Part shown: piece by piece, positions 25,075 through 33,249 of the stretch
Position numbering within the stretch: position 1 is the stretch's first letter
Layout of the letters: each line of letters starts with the position of its first letter
Assembly (NCBI GenBank): GCA_028280445.1
Contig: JANQLU010000143.1
Location: 47,193 to 111,192, forward strand
DNA: 64,000 bases
Direction of reading: 5' to 3'
From: Pirellulaceae bacterium
GTDB lineage: Bacteria > Planctomycetota > Planctomycetia > Pirellulales > Pirellulaceae
Translations under genes and position numbers: made by a program
Notes under the pieces: generated by a model
What the model was told of the DNA's origin: nothing
The model's database searches: none
Seen by the model: the letters and a program-made list of their open reading frames with translations, nothing else

Positions 25075-26958
25075 ATGTTCCAAGAGTTCTTTCAACTCAA
25101 CGACCGACCGTTTAATACGACGCCATACGCGCCCGATTATTTTCCAGCTCGTTATGCCGAGCAATCACTACAGGCAGCTCGCATCGCATTGCGCGAAGGG
25201 ACGGGCACCGTTCTCATTGTCGGACCGACAGGCGTCGGTAAATCGATGCTGCTGACTGTTTTGGCAACCGAATTCCGCAACGAATTTACAGTGGTCTGTT
25301 TGACTTCGACTTCGTTGTCGACGCGGCGCGAATTGCTGCAAAATATTTTGTTCGAACTGGATCGCCCATATCAAGGCAAACTCGAGGGCGAATTGCGACT
25401 CGATTTGATGGAGCAACTCAAACCGAGCGAAAAATGCCCCAACGGCATCATGATTCTCGTCGATGAAGCCCATTGTCTGGCGGACGAAGTGTTAGACGAA
25501 CTCAAGTCGATTTCGAACTATCACCGTGAAGGTAGACCTCGTGTGCGAATCGCTTTGGCAGGCGGCACTCGACTTGAAGAAACTTTGACGCAACCGAAAT
25601 TCGATTCACTCAGCCAACGGATTTCTTGTCGTTGCTACTTGCAGCCGATGTCCACCAGCGAAGTTCATTCGTTCATCGATATGCAAATTCGCCGCGCTGG
25701 TTCGTCAATCGAAAAAGTATTTGAAGCGGATGCGATCGAAGCCATCGTTGAAATCACTAACGGCATTCCAAGGCTGATTAATCAAGTCTGTTGTCACTCG
25801 ATGATTTTGGCGGCTTGTAACGGTATTCCAAGGGTCAACAGAAATATCGTTGGTGAAACCTGGGCCGACATTCAAAAATTGCCGAACCCCTGGAAAAGCG
25901 ATCGAAACCAGGTTACCGATTCTGACGAATGGTCGGTCGTCGAGTTTGGAGAGCTTGATCAACAGCCCGCCGAGTCGGAACAATCATTTGCAGCCGATGT
26001 TTCCGAACACAAAGCGGAACTCGCCACTGAGCCCACAACGGAACTGCCTACCGAGCCGCAAATCGTTCCACCACTAACCGCTCCAGCGATCAGTGAGTTT
26101 CAACAGGAACCAACAGCAGTCGAACAAATTCGTTCATTTGTTGACGATTCGCCGCAAGATGCTGAATCTTCTTTGGGCCAATTCTCGCAATCGATTGACA
26201 CATCTACGGTTTCAATGGATCAAGTGGAATCGCAACCGGTCGAACCAGCACGTCCACAGGAAATCCAATTGCAACAAACCAACACTGCCGAACCACTGTT
26301 CGGTGACGGATTTGATGACGAAGAAGAGGTGGTCGACGAATTTACTCGTTGGGCGGCAGATCAAAATCGAGTGTCATTGGAAGTGACAAAAACCGAGTTG
26401 GAAGATTTGACTTCCCAAGCTGAAAACATCCGTCAGCAAATTGAAAACCAGTCAGGCCAGACTAACATCGGTCCGGAAGTTGTTTTGTCGGTCTCTCCCG
26501 AAACTCGAAACGATTCTCAATCGCCACCTGAGTCAACCGATTCGCCAAGTAACCTGACGGCCGATCCCGAAATTAAACAAATGTTCGAGATCTACGACAA
26601 TCAAAAACAACTGGCTGACCAGGTTTCGGTCGCAGTTCAACCCGTTGATCACAATGATCAATTCAATTTTGGTGATCCACGTTTAGCTAACCCCACGGCG
26701 ATTGAATACCCGATCGAAGAACACGCGACGTATCGTAAAACATTAGATAATCAAGATCCTCCACCGGTAACGCGTGACGATCGCGACATGCTGGTCGTAA
26801 GTCATGTCGACGAAACTCCGACTCAGCCACAAGCCCCCGAGCCGACGGATGCTGATCAGAACATTGGTCCAGAATCACACTCCACGGGAACAGCAATTCG
26901 TATGAACTATCAAGAATTGTTTGACCGACTCCGAGCTGACGAAACTCAATCCAACTGA
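25075..26958 (+). CDS. ExeA/GspA-type AAA ATPase with long acidic tail
   Basis: The N-terminus MFQEFFQLNDRPFNTTPYAP matches the ExeA/GspA/MSHA-type start (y..f..l...PF..tpd...y). Walker A is GPTGVGKS (residues 50-57) and Walker B is MILVDEAHCL (about 127-135). IALAGGTRLEETLTQPKF is sensor-1-like, and NGIPRLINQVCCHSMILAA matches the family's C-terminal helical lid. From about residue 290 the protein becomes an acidic, Gln/Glu/Pro-rich, low-complexity tail of more than 300 residues without recognisable domains. ExeA-like ATPases of this kind often sit beside Wzz and BY-kinase genes in exosortase-linked polysaccharide clusters, which fits the neighbours here. Confidence 0.88.
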   Translation: MFQEFFQLNDRPFNTTPYAPDYFPARYAEQSLQAARIALREGTGTVLIVGPTGVGKSMLLTVLATEFRNEFTVVCLTSTSLSTRRELLQNILFELDRPYQGKLEGELRLDLMEQLKPSEKCPNGIMILVDEAHCLADEVLDELKSISNYHREGRPRVRIALAGGTRLEETLTQPKFDSLSQRISCRCYLQPMSTSEVHSFIDMQIRRAGSSIEKVFEADAIEAIVEITNGIPRLINQVCCHSMILAACNGIPRVNRNIVGETWADIQKLPNPWKSDRNQVTDSDEWSVVEFGELDQQPAESEQSFAADVSEHKAELATEPTTELPTEPQIVPPLTAPAISEFQQEPTAVEQIRSFVDDSPQDAESSLGQFSQSIDTSTVSMDQVESQPVEPARPQEIQLQQTNTAEPLFGDGFDDEEEVVDEFTRWAADQNRVSLEVTKTELEDLTSQAENIRQQIENQSGQTNIGPEVVLSVSPETRNDSQSPPESTDSPSNLTADPEIKQMFEIYDNQKQLADQVSVAVQPVDHNDQFNFGDPRLANPTAIEYPIEEHATYRKTLDNQDPPPVTRDDRDMLVVSHVDETPTQPQAPEPTDADQNIGPESHSTGTAIRMNYQELFDRLRADETQSN

Positions 26959-26964
26959 TAAAAA

Positions 26965-28296
26965 ATGTCCACCGACACCAAACAAGCAATTCGAGAATCC
27001 AATCAACAATCGATTGATCTCAGTAGCGAATGGATCAAACGTCTGCGCGAAGTGCAAACGCTGTCCAACGGCATTGGCAAAAGCGAGCTTCCCGAGATCG
27101 TGGTTGCATCGATTCCACACGTTCGGCCGTCCGCAAAATCGACTCACGCCAGCTTCCCACAATCGCCCCATTTTTCGGTGGCGACTTCTGATGTTCCCCA
27201 TTCAACCGAATCGGAAATTGCCACAGCCATACCGGTCACGCAATCCGAGGTTCAACCGTTTGACCCGAAAGCGAACGCCACTGACGAAGCCCCACCGCTG
27301 CCCCTCGACGCACTGACTTACGCTATTACTTCACAACTGGATTTTCAGCGAGCCGCAGCCGTTTCACAGGCGCCTCAACCGGGTGATCCGTTGTATCGAT
27401 CAGATGAACACTCAACACCGCAGCGCCCCAAACGTCCCGAGCTGCAATCGGGCGTTCCAAAATTTGATTTGATGGAATTCCTCGGCCAATTCCTGACCGA
27501 AGATCAATTGGTCCAAGCTCCAACCCAAACGCCGCACTCGCCAAACGAGTCGCATAAACCCACCAACAATTCAGAATCGTCGATTAAAATCCGACCAACA
27601 CCGCAGCAGACGGTGGAAGACGACACGCTAATAATCGACGATCGCACGGAAATTCAACCTGTCCAAGAAAAAGCGATCCAACTCAAAATCGATCAACAAC
27701 AATTCAAGTTGGATGAACGAACGGCCAAACTAAAAATCAATCGCGTGATCGATCGAATCCTGGAGAAAATCCCACCGGTCAATCCGACGTCGATTGCTTT
27801 TGTTGATCCGGCGGGAATGTCGGAAACCAGCGACGCGGCGATTCAATGTGCGGTCGGTTTGGCGCGTCGAGAACTCGGGCCGATTCTGTTGATCGATGCA
27901 AATACTTCTGATCCGATTCTGTCAAATTGTCTTTGTCCCGCCGAACAAACTGGATTCCAGCAAGTGCTGAGAGGGCAAGCGACCTGGCAGGCTTGTACCT
28001 ACGATACGTCGATCACCGATTTGCACTTTCTGCCATCGGGAACGGCGATTCCGACGACGCAGGCCAGTTGCAATTCGATCTTGAAAATCCTGACAGAAAT
28101 CAAAAGTTGTTATCGCTACATCTGCATTTGTGGCAGCTCTCTCGAACAACAAGTCGCGCAAAGCACGGCCAGTGCCTGTGACGCAACTTACCTCGTCGTA
28201 AACCTCACTACTTGTGATCAAACCGAAGTCAAAAGCACGATTCGCAAACTTGGCGACATCGGCGCTCGTACACTTGGTTGTATCAGTACGGAGTAA
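26965..28296 (+). CDS. BY-kinase/CpsD-like protein with degenerate ATP site
   Basis: Residues 1-270 are low-complexity and probably disordered. Residues about 275-443 follow the CpsD/MinD-like fold: SIAFVDPAGMSETSD, GPILLIDANTSDPIL, GFQQVLRGQATW, LHFLPSGTAIPTT, YRYICICGSS, DATYLVVNLTTCD. In true bacterial tyrosine kinases these positions carry Walker A (GEGKST), LLIDAD and DTPP. Here Walker A is replaced (SETSD), the Asp of LLIDAD is Asn, and Walker B is lost. There is no Tyr-rich C-terminal cluster; the protein ends GDIGARTLGCISTE. It is probably a non-catalytic partner of the Wzz-like protein. It starts 7 nt after the AAA ATPase stop. Confidence 0.75.
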   Translation: MSTDTKQAIRESNQQSIDLSSEWIKRLREVQTLSNGIGKSELPEIVVASIPHVRPSAKSTHASFPQSPHFSVATSDVPHSTESEIATAIPVTQSEVQPFDPKANATDEAPPLPLDALTYAITSQLDFQRAAAVSQAPQPGDPLYRSDEHSTPQRPKRPELQSGVPKFDLMEFLGQFLTEDQLVQAPTQTPHSPNESHKPTNNSESSIKIRPTPQQTVEDDTLIIDDRTEIQPVQEKAIQLKIDQQQFKLDERTAKLKINRVIDRILEKIPPVNPTSIAFVDPAGMSETSDAAIQCAVGLARRELGPILLIDANTSDPILSNCLCPAEQTGFQQVLRGQATWQACTYDTSITDLHFLPSGTAIPTTQASCNSILKILTEIKSCYRYICICGSSLEQQVAQSTASACDATYLVVNLTTCDQTEVKSTIRKLGDIGARTLGCISTE

Positions 28297-28349
28297 GTTT
28301 CCGCGACAAAAAAGCCTTTTCCAGACCAGTCCAATCCAAGGTAGTAAAT

Positions 28350-29318
28350 TTGAAGACTTTTCTTGTTACCGGTGGTGCTGGGTTTATTGGCTCACATGTC
28401 GCGCAGCGATTGGCCAGTCAAGGACACACGGTTCGCATTATCGACAACCTGTGTACCGGATACGAATCAAACCTGGCTGAGTTCAAAGACCAAATCGAAT
28501 TTGTCAACGCCGATGTCTGCGATAGCCTCGACCTGCTCGAAAAATTCGAAGGCGTCGATTGCGTTTTTCATCTGGCAGCTTTGGCGTCCGTTCCGCTGAG
28601 CGTCGAGAAACCGGCTGAAGTGAATCGAGCTTGCGTCGATGCAACGCTCGCTGTTTTGCAAGCCGCACAACAAACGGGAGTTCGCCGTGTCGTCTACTCG
28701 GCGTCCAGTGCTTGTTACGGCGACAAGCCGTTTTCGGCCAATCGCGAATCAGATATTCCTGACCCCATGTCTCCGTACGCCGTAGCAAAATTGACCGGAG
28801 AGTATTACTGCAGAGCGTTCTACAAAACGTACGGATTGGAAACGGTGTGTCTCCGATATTTCAACGTGTTTGGACCGAGGCAAGATCCCAATAGCCATTA
28901 CGCGGCGGTAATCCCAATTTTCATATCGCGAATCTTGAATGGAAAACAGCCGGTGGTTTATGGCGATGGAGGCCAATCCCGCGATTTTACTTTTGTTTCG
29001 AACGTCGTCGACGCCAATATCCTGGCTTCAACAAATGAACATGCGGCGGGACACGTATTCAATATCGCAGACGGACGATCCATCACCTTGTTACAACTGC
29101 TCGACCAACTGCGCGAACTGCTGAAAGTCGACATCGAACCGATCCACGATCCTCCTCGCGTCGGCGAAATCCGAGACAGCATGGCCGACATCACCCAAGC
29201 CAACCGCATCCTCGGCTACATCCCCGCCATATCATTTAACGACGGCCTCGCGCAATCGATAGAACATTATCGGGGAGTTGCGAGGGGAGAGGGGAGAGAG
29301 TTGCGAGGGGAGAGGTGA
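28350..29318 (+). CDS. NAD-dependent UDP-sugar epimerase (GalE/WbpP-like extended SDR)
   Basis: The start is most likely TTG at 28350, because it gives MKTFLVTGGAGFIGSHVA directly and has AAGG upstream; an in-frame ATG at 28278 overlaps the previous gene. Hallmarks are the NAD motif TGGAGFIGSHV, FHLAALASVPLSVEKP, SASSACYGD, the catalytic SPYAVAKLTGEYYC (YxxxK), LRYFNVFGPRQDPNSHYAAVIP and DFTFVSNVVDANI. This pattern (RYFNVFGPRQDP) is typical of UDP-GlcNAc/UDP-Glc 4-epimerases of the WbpP/Gne group. The final residues (GVARGEGRELRGER) are encoded by a purine-rich repeat and are probably a recent extension. It completes the polysaccharide cluster. Confidence 0.9.
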   Translation: MKTFLVTGGAGFIGSHVAQRLASQGHTVRIIDNLCTGYESNLAEFKDQIEFVNADVCDSLDLLEKFEGVDCVFHLAALASVPLSVEKPAEVNRACVDATLAVLQAAQQTGVRRVVYSASSACYGDKPFSANRESDIPDPMSPYAVAKLTGEYYCRAFYKTYGLETVCLRYFNVFGPRQDPNSHYAAVIPIFISRILNGKQPVVYGDGGQSRDFTFVSNVVDANILASTNEHAAGHVFNIADGRSITLLQLLDQLRELLKVDIEPIHDPPRVGEIRDSMADITQANRILGYIPAISFNDGLAQSIEHYRGVARGEGRELRGER

Positions 29319-29436
29319 GAGTTGCGAGGGGAGAGGCTGTAGGGAGTATGTGTACGTAAGTCGAATTCAGGCGCCTCTTCTCTACAACCTCTTCTCTCTT
29401 ATCTCTTCTCTCTCACCTCTTCTCTCTTATCTCTTC
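29277..29436. repeat. Purine-rich then pyrimidine-rich repeat tract at a convergent gene junction
   Basis: GTTGCGAGGGGAGAGG occurs three times (29277, 29300, 29321). After a 40-nt spacer, CTCTTCTCTCTTATCTCTTC occurs twice. The two parts are roughly complementary and may form a weak stem. The stop codons of the epimerase (+) and of the hydrolase (-) both lie inside the tract. Confidence 0.7.
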
Positions 29437-30276
29437 AAAAAATCTCTTCGATTTTTGGTAAAACAATGGCCTGTTTGCGTCGTTGTGGCGTCCGCCGGGA
29501 ACTTCGTTAAATGATTTGTGGGGCACGTCGAAATGTTCGTGCAGTTTTTGGCCATGTTGCATTGGCACAATCCGATCGGCTGTTCCGTGAAATTGGATGA
29601 CAGGACAACGGACGCGTTCGGCCCAAGCCGTTGCAACGAATCGATTTCGCATCAACAGGCGGACGGAAATCCAAGGGAATTTTTTTGCTGCAACGCCGAC
29701 CATCTCGTCAAACGTCGATTGCAAAACCAACGCCTGAACGTCGTTTTCACTGGCAACGTAAGTTGCCACAGCACCGCCCACCGATCGTCCCATGACAACG
29801 ATTTGATCGCTGCGCAAACCACGATTTTCGGCAAAAAACTTCAGTGCAGCTTGGCCATCAGCACAGAGTCCACGTTCAAACGGTTTGCCGCCGCTTTTGC
29901 CATAACCGCGATAGTCAACCGCCAAAACAGTCGCTTCCAGATACTGTCTGATTTCTAGCAACGTTGGCAGTGTTAGTGCGACGTTTTCAGCATTGCCATG
30001 AAAATACAAAACGTAAAATTTTGGCGCTGGGTGTTCGATGATCCATCCCACGAGTTGAGTCCCGTCGTTACTGTCGAAACGGACTTCTTCAAACGGAGCA
30101 TCGGGCTGCCAATTGCCCATATCGCTGCCTGGTGCCGGATAGACTAAATAACGTTCGAACAAAACCATCAATACTACAATCAGTAAATAGGCGGTGAGCA
30201 CGGCACGCAACACGCGAAACCAAATGGGACGCTTCCGTTTCTTGTCATTTCGATGTTTTCTGTTTTGTTCATCCAA
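29413..30276 (-). CDS. Membrane-anchored alpha/beta hydrolase
   Basis: The start is TTG at 30276, with a basic N-terminus (MDEQNRKHRNDKKRKRP) and one TM helix (VLRAVLTAYLLIVVLMVLF). The hydrolase domain shows the oxyanion segment VLYFHGNAENVA, VLAVDYRGYGKSGGKPFE, the nucleophile elbow GRSVGG, the acid-bearing FHGTADRIVP and the catalytic His in GGRHND. This is the BAAT/FSH-like esterase or depalmitoylase-like (ABHD17-type) group common in bacteria. The substrate is unknown. Its last residues (EEIREKR) come from the repeat tract. Confidence 0.85.
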   Translation of the reverse strand: MDEQNRKHRNDKKRKRPIWFRVLRAVLTAYLLIVVLMVLFERYLVYPAPGSDMGNWQPDAPFEEVRFDSNDGTQLVGWIIEHPAPKFYVLYFHGNAENVALTLPTLLEIRQYLEATVLAVDYRGYGKSGGKPFERGLCADGQAALKFFAENRGLRSDQIVVMGRSVGGAVATYVASENDVQALVLQSTFDEMVGVAAKKFPWISVRLLMRNRFVATAWAERVRCPVIQFHGTADRIVPMQHGQKLHEHFDVPHKSFNEVPGGRHNDANRPLFYQKSKRFFEEIREKR

Positions 30277-30326
30277 AATTGCATCCTATACGGATTTGAG
30301 GAACGCCTTTTTCGGTGAAACGCGAA

Positions 30327-31625
30327 CTATGGCTTGATAGCGGAGTGGTTGTCCGATTCAACGTCCCGCTTGAATCCGACCAAATAAAACAGTGTCGAGT
30401 TGATGACAATCAGACCACAAAGAATGCAGAACGTTGTTGGATAACCTTCGAGTCCCATTTTGCGGCTGGATGTCACAATCATACCGATAATGGGCATCCC
30501 GATCAAAACGCCTACATCATACATCGCCAATATGAGATTCGTGGCGACTCCGCGATGCTGTGGCGGATACGAAATCGAGCAGGCAGCCACGACCGACGGA
30601 AACAAAAACGAATGTGCCAAACCTGCGGCCGTCGCCGGTAAACACAACATCCACGTTGAACGCACGGGCAAGTACAGCAGCATACTGATCGCCATGAAAC
30701 ACCAGGCAATCGTAATCGTGTTTTTTAATCCGAATGTTTGGGGAGCGCGGCGAAACGCCATTCGACTAACAAATGCAACAACATTGTAAGTAATGAAATA
30801 GATTTTGATTTGATCGATGTTTACATCTTTGGCCCATGGTCGCAGAAAATTGGCGGGAAACCCGATTGTCATTCCCATCAATATTCCGATCACCAGTAAA
30901 AATCCGGGGTGGTACCGCAATAAAACACGAACCACACTTTGCTTGGGTTTCACAGTTGATTCAATTTCGGACTCGGCCACATGCCGTTTTTCGGTTGTTC
31001 GATTTCGTCGAGCAGCGGAACAGGCCACCAAGGCAAACAGCAATGCGAAAGAAAGCGAGATGCCCGAAGCATAAAACAGCGATCGTACAGCTTGGTGTTC
31101 GGAACTGTATTGTTGAAAGATCATATCGCCGATGGACGGCCCGATGGCCATGCCTAGAAAGCCGCTGGAACCAACGACACCAATGACTTCGGCCATACGA
31201 TTTTGGGGCGCCTGTAACGACGTAAAACTGAGCCAGGCTCCAAAATTTCCAGCCACGCTGGTCGCAAACAACAGGCGGGCAAGGTAAACCTGGATATCAT
31301 GAACATCGGTCAATTGAAGATGCCAGAACAACGCCAGTAACTGACCACACAGCGAAACGATCCAAATCAATTCGGCGCCAACGCGATCGACCGCCCGTCC
31401 CTGAATCGCTCGAAATGCAATGGCACCGATTGCACCCGTACCAATCAACCAACCCAAATGCCATTCGTTTCCACCGATGGATTCGACAAAATCCGAATAG
31501 CGAAACAACAAACTGATTCCAATCATCTGAAAAAAATTGGCAACAAATGCGAGAATCAGCGAAAGGTTATAGATCGGCGTGTTTTGCCGGTCGCTCAAAT
31601 TGGAGCTTGAATTATTCTGGATCAT
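30327..31625 (-). CDS. Major facilitator superfamily transporter
   Basis: Twelve probable TM helices span 432 residues. MFS features include the loop 2-3 motif region RAIQGRAVDRVGAELIW, the helix 5-like GVVGSSGFLGMAIGPSIGDM, a central cytoplasmic loop (around RRNRTTEKRHVAESEIESTV) and the second-half helix with LPATAAGLAHSFLFPSVVAA. The substrate cannot be inferred. ATG 31625 is clear. It lies 50 nt upstream of the hydrolase on the same strand, so the two may form an operon. Confidence 0.85.
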   Translation of the reverse strand: MIQNNSSSNLSDRQNTPIYNLSLILAFVANFFQMIGISLLFRYSDFVESIGGNEWHLGWLIGTGAIGAIAFRAIQGRAVDRVGAELIWIVSLCGQLLALFWHLQLTDVHDIQVYLARLLFATSVAGNFGAWLSFTSLQAPQNRMAEVIGVVGSSGFLGMAIGPSIGDMIFQQYSSEHQAVRSLFYASGISLSFALLFALVACSAARRNRTTEKRHVAESEIESTVKPKQSVVRVLLRYHPGFLLVIGILMGMTIGFPANFLRPWAKDVNIDQIKIYFITYNVVAFVSRMAFRRAPQTFGLKNTITIAWCFMAISMLLYLPVRSTWMLCLPATAAGLAHSFLFPSVVAACSISYPPQHRGVATNLILAMYDVGVLIGMPIIGMIVTSSRKMGLEGYPTTFCILCGLIVINSTLFYLVGFKRDVESDNHSAIKP

Positions 31626-31739
31626 ATCTTCATTGTCTTCGCAATCACGTGTTTGATGAACGCCGGTTGCGAAAAAACGTTTGTCGTGCTAACAAAATTC
31701 CGTTGAACCCCTTTTTTACATTGAACGAACAGATTTCTT

Positions 31740-32477
31740 TTGAGCAGTGATCCGCCCACTAAAAAATTGCTGATCGCCATTGCAACTTACAACGAATTGG
31801 AAAACTTGCCGGATTTGATCCAGCAGCTGTTTTCCAAATTTCCGCAGGCCGAGATTCTCGTTGTCGACGACAATTCGCCCGATGGCACGCCTGGCTGGTT
31901 GCTTCAGCAATGTGAAACGAACAAAAACTTGCATGCCTTGATTCGTCAATCGAAACTTGGTCTGGGGACTGCAGCGCGCGATGCGTTTCAGTGGGCGATC
32001 GAGAGAGATTTTGAATTCATCGCGACGTTAGACGCTGATTTTAGCCATTCGCCGGACGACCTTCGACAAGTTTTCCAGGAAATCGTTGCCCAACCAGAAA
32101 TCGACATTGCTATCGGGTCACGGTACGTTTCGGGCGGACGTATCGAAGGTTGGTCGTGGTTTCGGCGAGTCAGCAGCCGGTTGATCAACCTGCATTCACG
32201 TTTTTGGCTGCGGCTTCGATCGCGCGACAACAGCGGGGCACTGCGGATTTATCGAAAAGACAAATTGGCACAATTGGATATCTGTCAACATTTGAAATCC
32301 AAGGGGTATGTCTATCTGCAGGAAACTTTGTGGCGTTTGAAACACGCGGGAGCAGAATTTGTCGAAGTTCCCATTACCTTTCGCGATCGCCAGCGCGGGA
32401 AATCCAAAATCAATTACCGCGAAGCGCTATCTGCCGTATTTACTATCATTCGCCTGTCATTCTCCAAACCGACTTGA
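31740..32477 (+). CDS. Polyprenol-phosphate mannose synthase-like GT2 glycosyltransferase
   Basis: A family 2 glycosyltransferase of the DPM1 type that transfers mannose or another sugar from a nucleotide to polyprenol phosphate. Hallmarks are IAIATYNELENLPDLI, EILVVDDNSPDGTP, the metal-binding DADFSHSPDDL, IAIGSRYVSGG, RDNSGALRIYRKD and ITFRDRQRGKSKI. It has no C-terminal TM domain (the short, DPM1-only form). The start is TTG at 31740. It fits the preceding polysaccharide genes as a supplier of lipid-linked sugar, though it is separated from them by two minus-strand genes. Confidence 0.9.
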   Translation: MSSDPPTKKLLIAIATYNELENLPDLIQQLFSKFPQAEILVVDDNSPDGTPGWLLQQCETNKNLHALIRQSKLGLGTAARDAFQWAIERDFEFIATLDADFSHSPDDLRQVFQEIVAQPEIDIAIGSRYVSGGRIEGWSWFRRVSSRLINLHSRFWLRLRSRDNSGALRIYRKDKLAQLDICQHLKSKGYVYLQETLWRLKHAGAEFVEVPITFRDRQRGKSKINYREALSAVFTIIRLSFSKPT

Positions 32478-32558
32478 GTTTATTACAATGGCGATTTTGA
32501 CGGACGGTGCCGACGCTTCACGGCATTCGTTTTTTACCAGTACGACACAGCAATCGCC

Positions 32559-32981
32559 ATGAATTCAATCCATCCCTTTCATCTCGCATTTCCAGTTCAC
32601 GATTTGGACGCTTCCCGAAATTTCTATGGCAGTGTGTTGGGCTGTTCCGAAGGCCGCTCGTCGGATCAATGGATCGACTTTAATCTGTATGGGCACCAGA
32701 TTGTCGCCCATCTCGATCCGTCCAAAGAAAATCATGTTGTATCCAATCCGGTCGATGGTCACGACGTTCCTGTGCCGCATTTTGGTGTCGTGCTTCCGTG
32801 GGAACAGTGGCAAGAACTTGCCGAGCGCCTGCAAAACGCCGATGTGTCATTCATCATCGAACCGTACATTCGGTTTGCCGGCGAAGTGGGCGAGCAGGCA
32901 ACGATGTTTTTTCTCGATCCATCCGGCAACGCTCTCGAATTTAAAGCTTTCAAAGACCTCGAACAATTGTTTGCGAAATAA
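32559..32981 (+). CDS. VOC-fold (glyoxalase/dioxygenase-like) protein
   Basis: Residues 5-130 form two beta-alpha-beta-beta-beta modules of the vicinal oxygen chelate fold. They begin PFHLAFPVHDLDASRNFYGS (His8 in the metal position) and end FFLDPSGNALEFKAF with the terminal Glu ligand. It also contains HFGVVLPWEQWQELAERL. The sequence is closest to the small 'predicted dioxygenase of the extradiol family' type. The substrate is unknown. Confidence 0.88.
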   Translation: MNSIHPFHLAFPVHDLDASRNFYGSVLGCSEGRSSDQWIDFNLYGHQIVAHLDPSKENHVVSNPVDGHDVPVPHFGVVLPWEQWQELAERLQNADVSFIIEPYIRFAGEVGEQATMFFLDPSGNALEFKAFKDLEQLFAK

Positions 32982-32982
32982 C

Positions 32983-33040
32983 GTAGGGCCGGTTCCCACC
33001 GGCCAATCAAACAAAACGGCCGGTGGGAACCGGCCCTACT
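32983..33040. repeat. Palindromic element, family D (copy 1)
   Basis: Arms GTAGGGCCGGTTCCCACCGG and CCGGTGGGAACCGGCCCTAC are exact inverted copies with a short loop (CCAATCAAACAAAACGG). It begins right after the VOC gene's stop. Confidence 0.88.
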
Positions 33041-33058
33041 TAATTCTTGGCGAGGGAA

Positions 33059-33144
33059 AATCATAACCCGAAGCGTGAGCGAGGGACCACGTTGCTACAA
33101 GTCTGCATGATTCTGGTCCCTCGCTCACGCTTCGGGTTATGATT
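33059..33144. repeat. Palindromic element, family C (copy 1)
   Basis: A perfect 30-bp stem: the left arm begins AATCATAACCCGAAGCGTGA and the right arm is its complement ending GGTTATGATT, around a loop of about 26 nt. It lies 18 bp after the family D element. Confidence 0.9.
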
Positions 33145-33249
33145 AGGTTCTCTCCCACAACCTAAAATTACATTGGCGCGGCAGACTATTGAACGGCGAC
33201 GAAACCAATTAAAATCATTTTCTGACACTCTCAACAAAGGGCATTAGAA

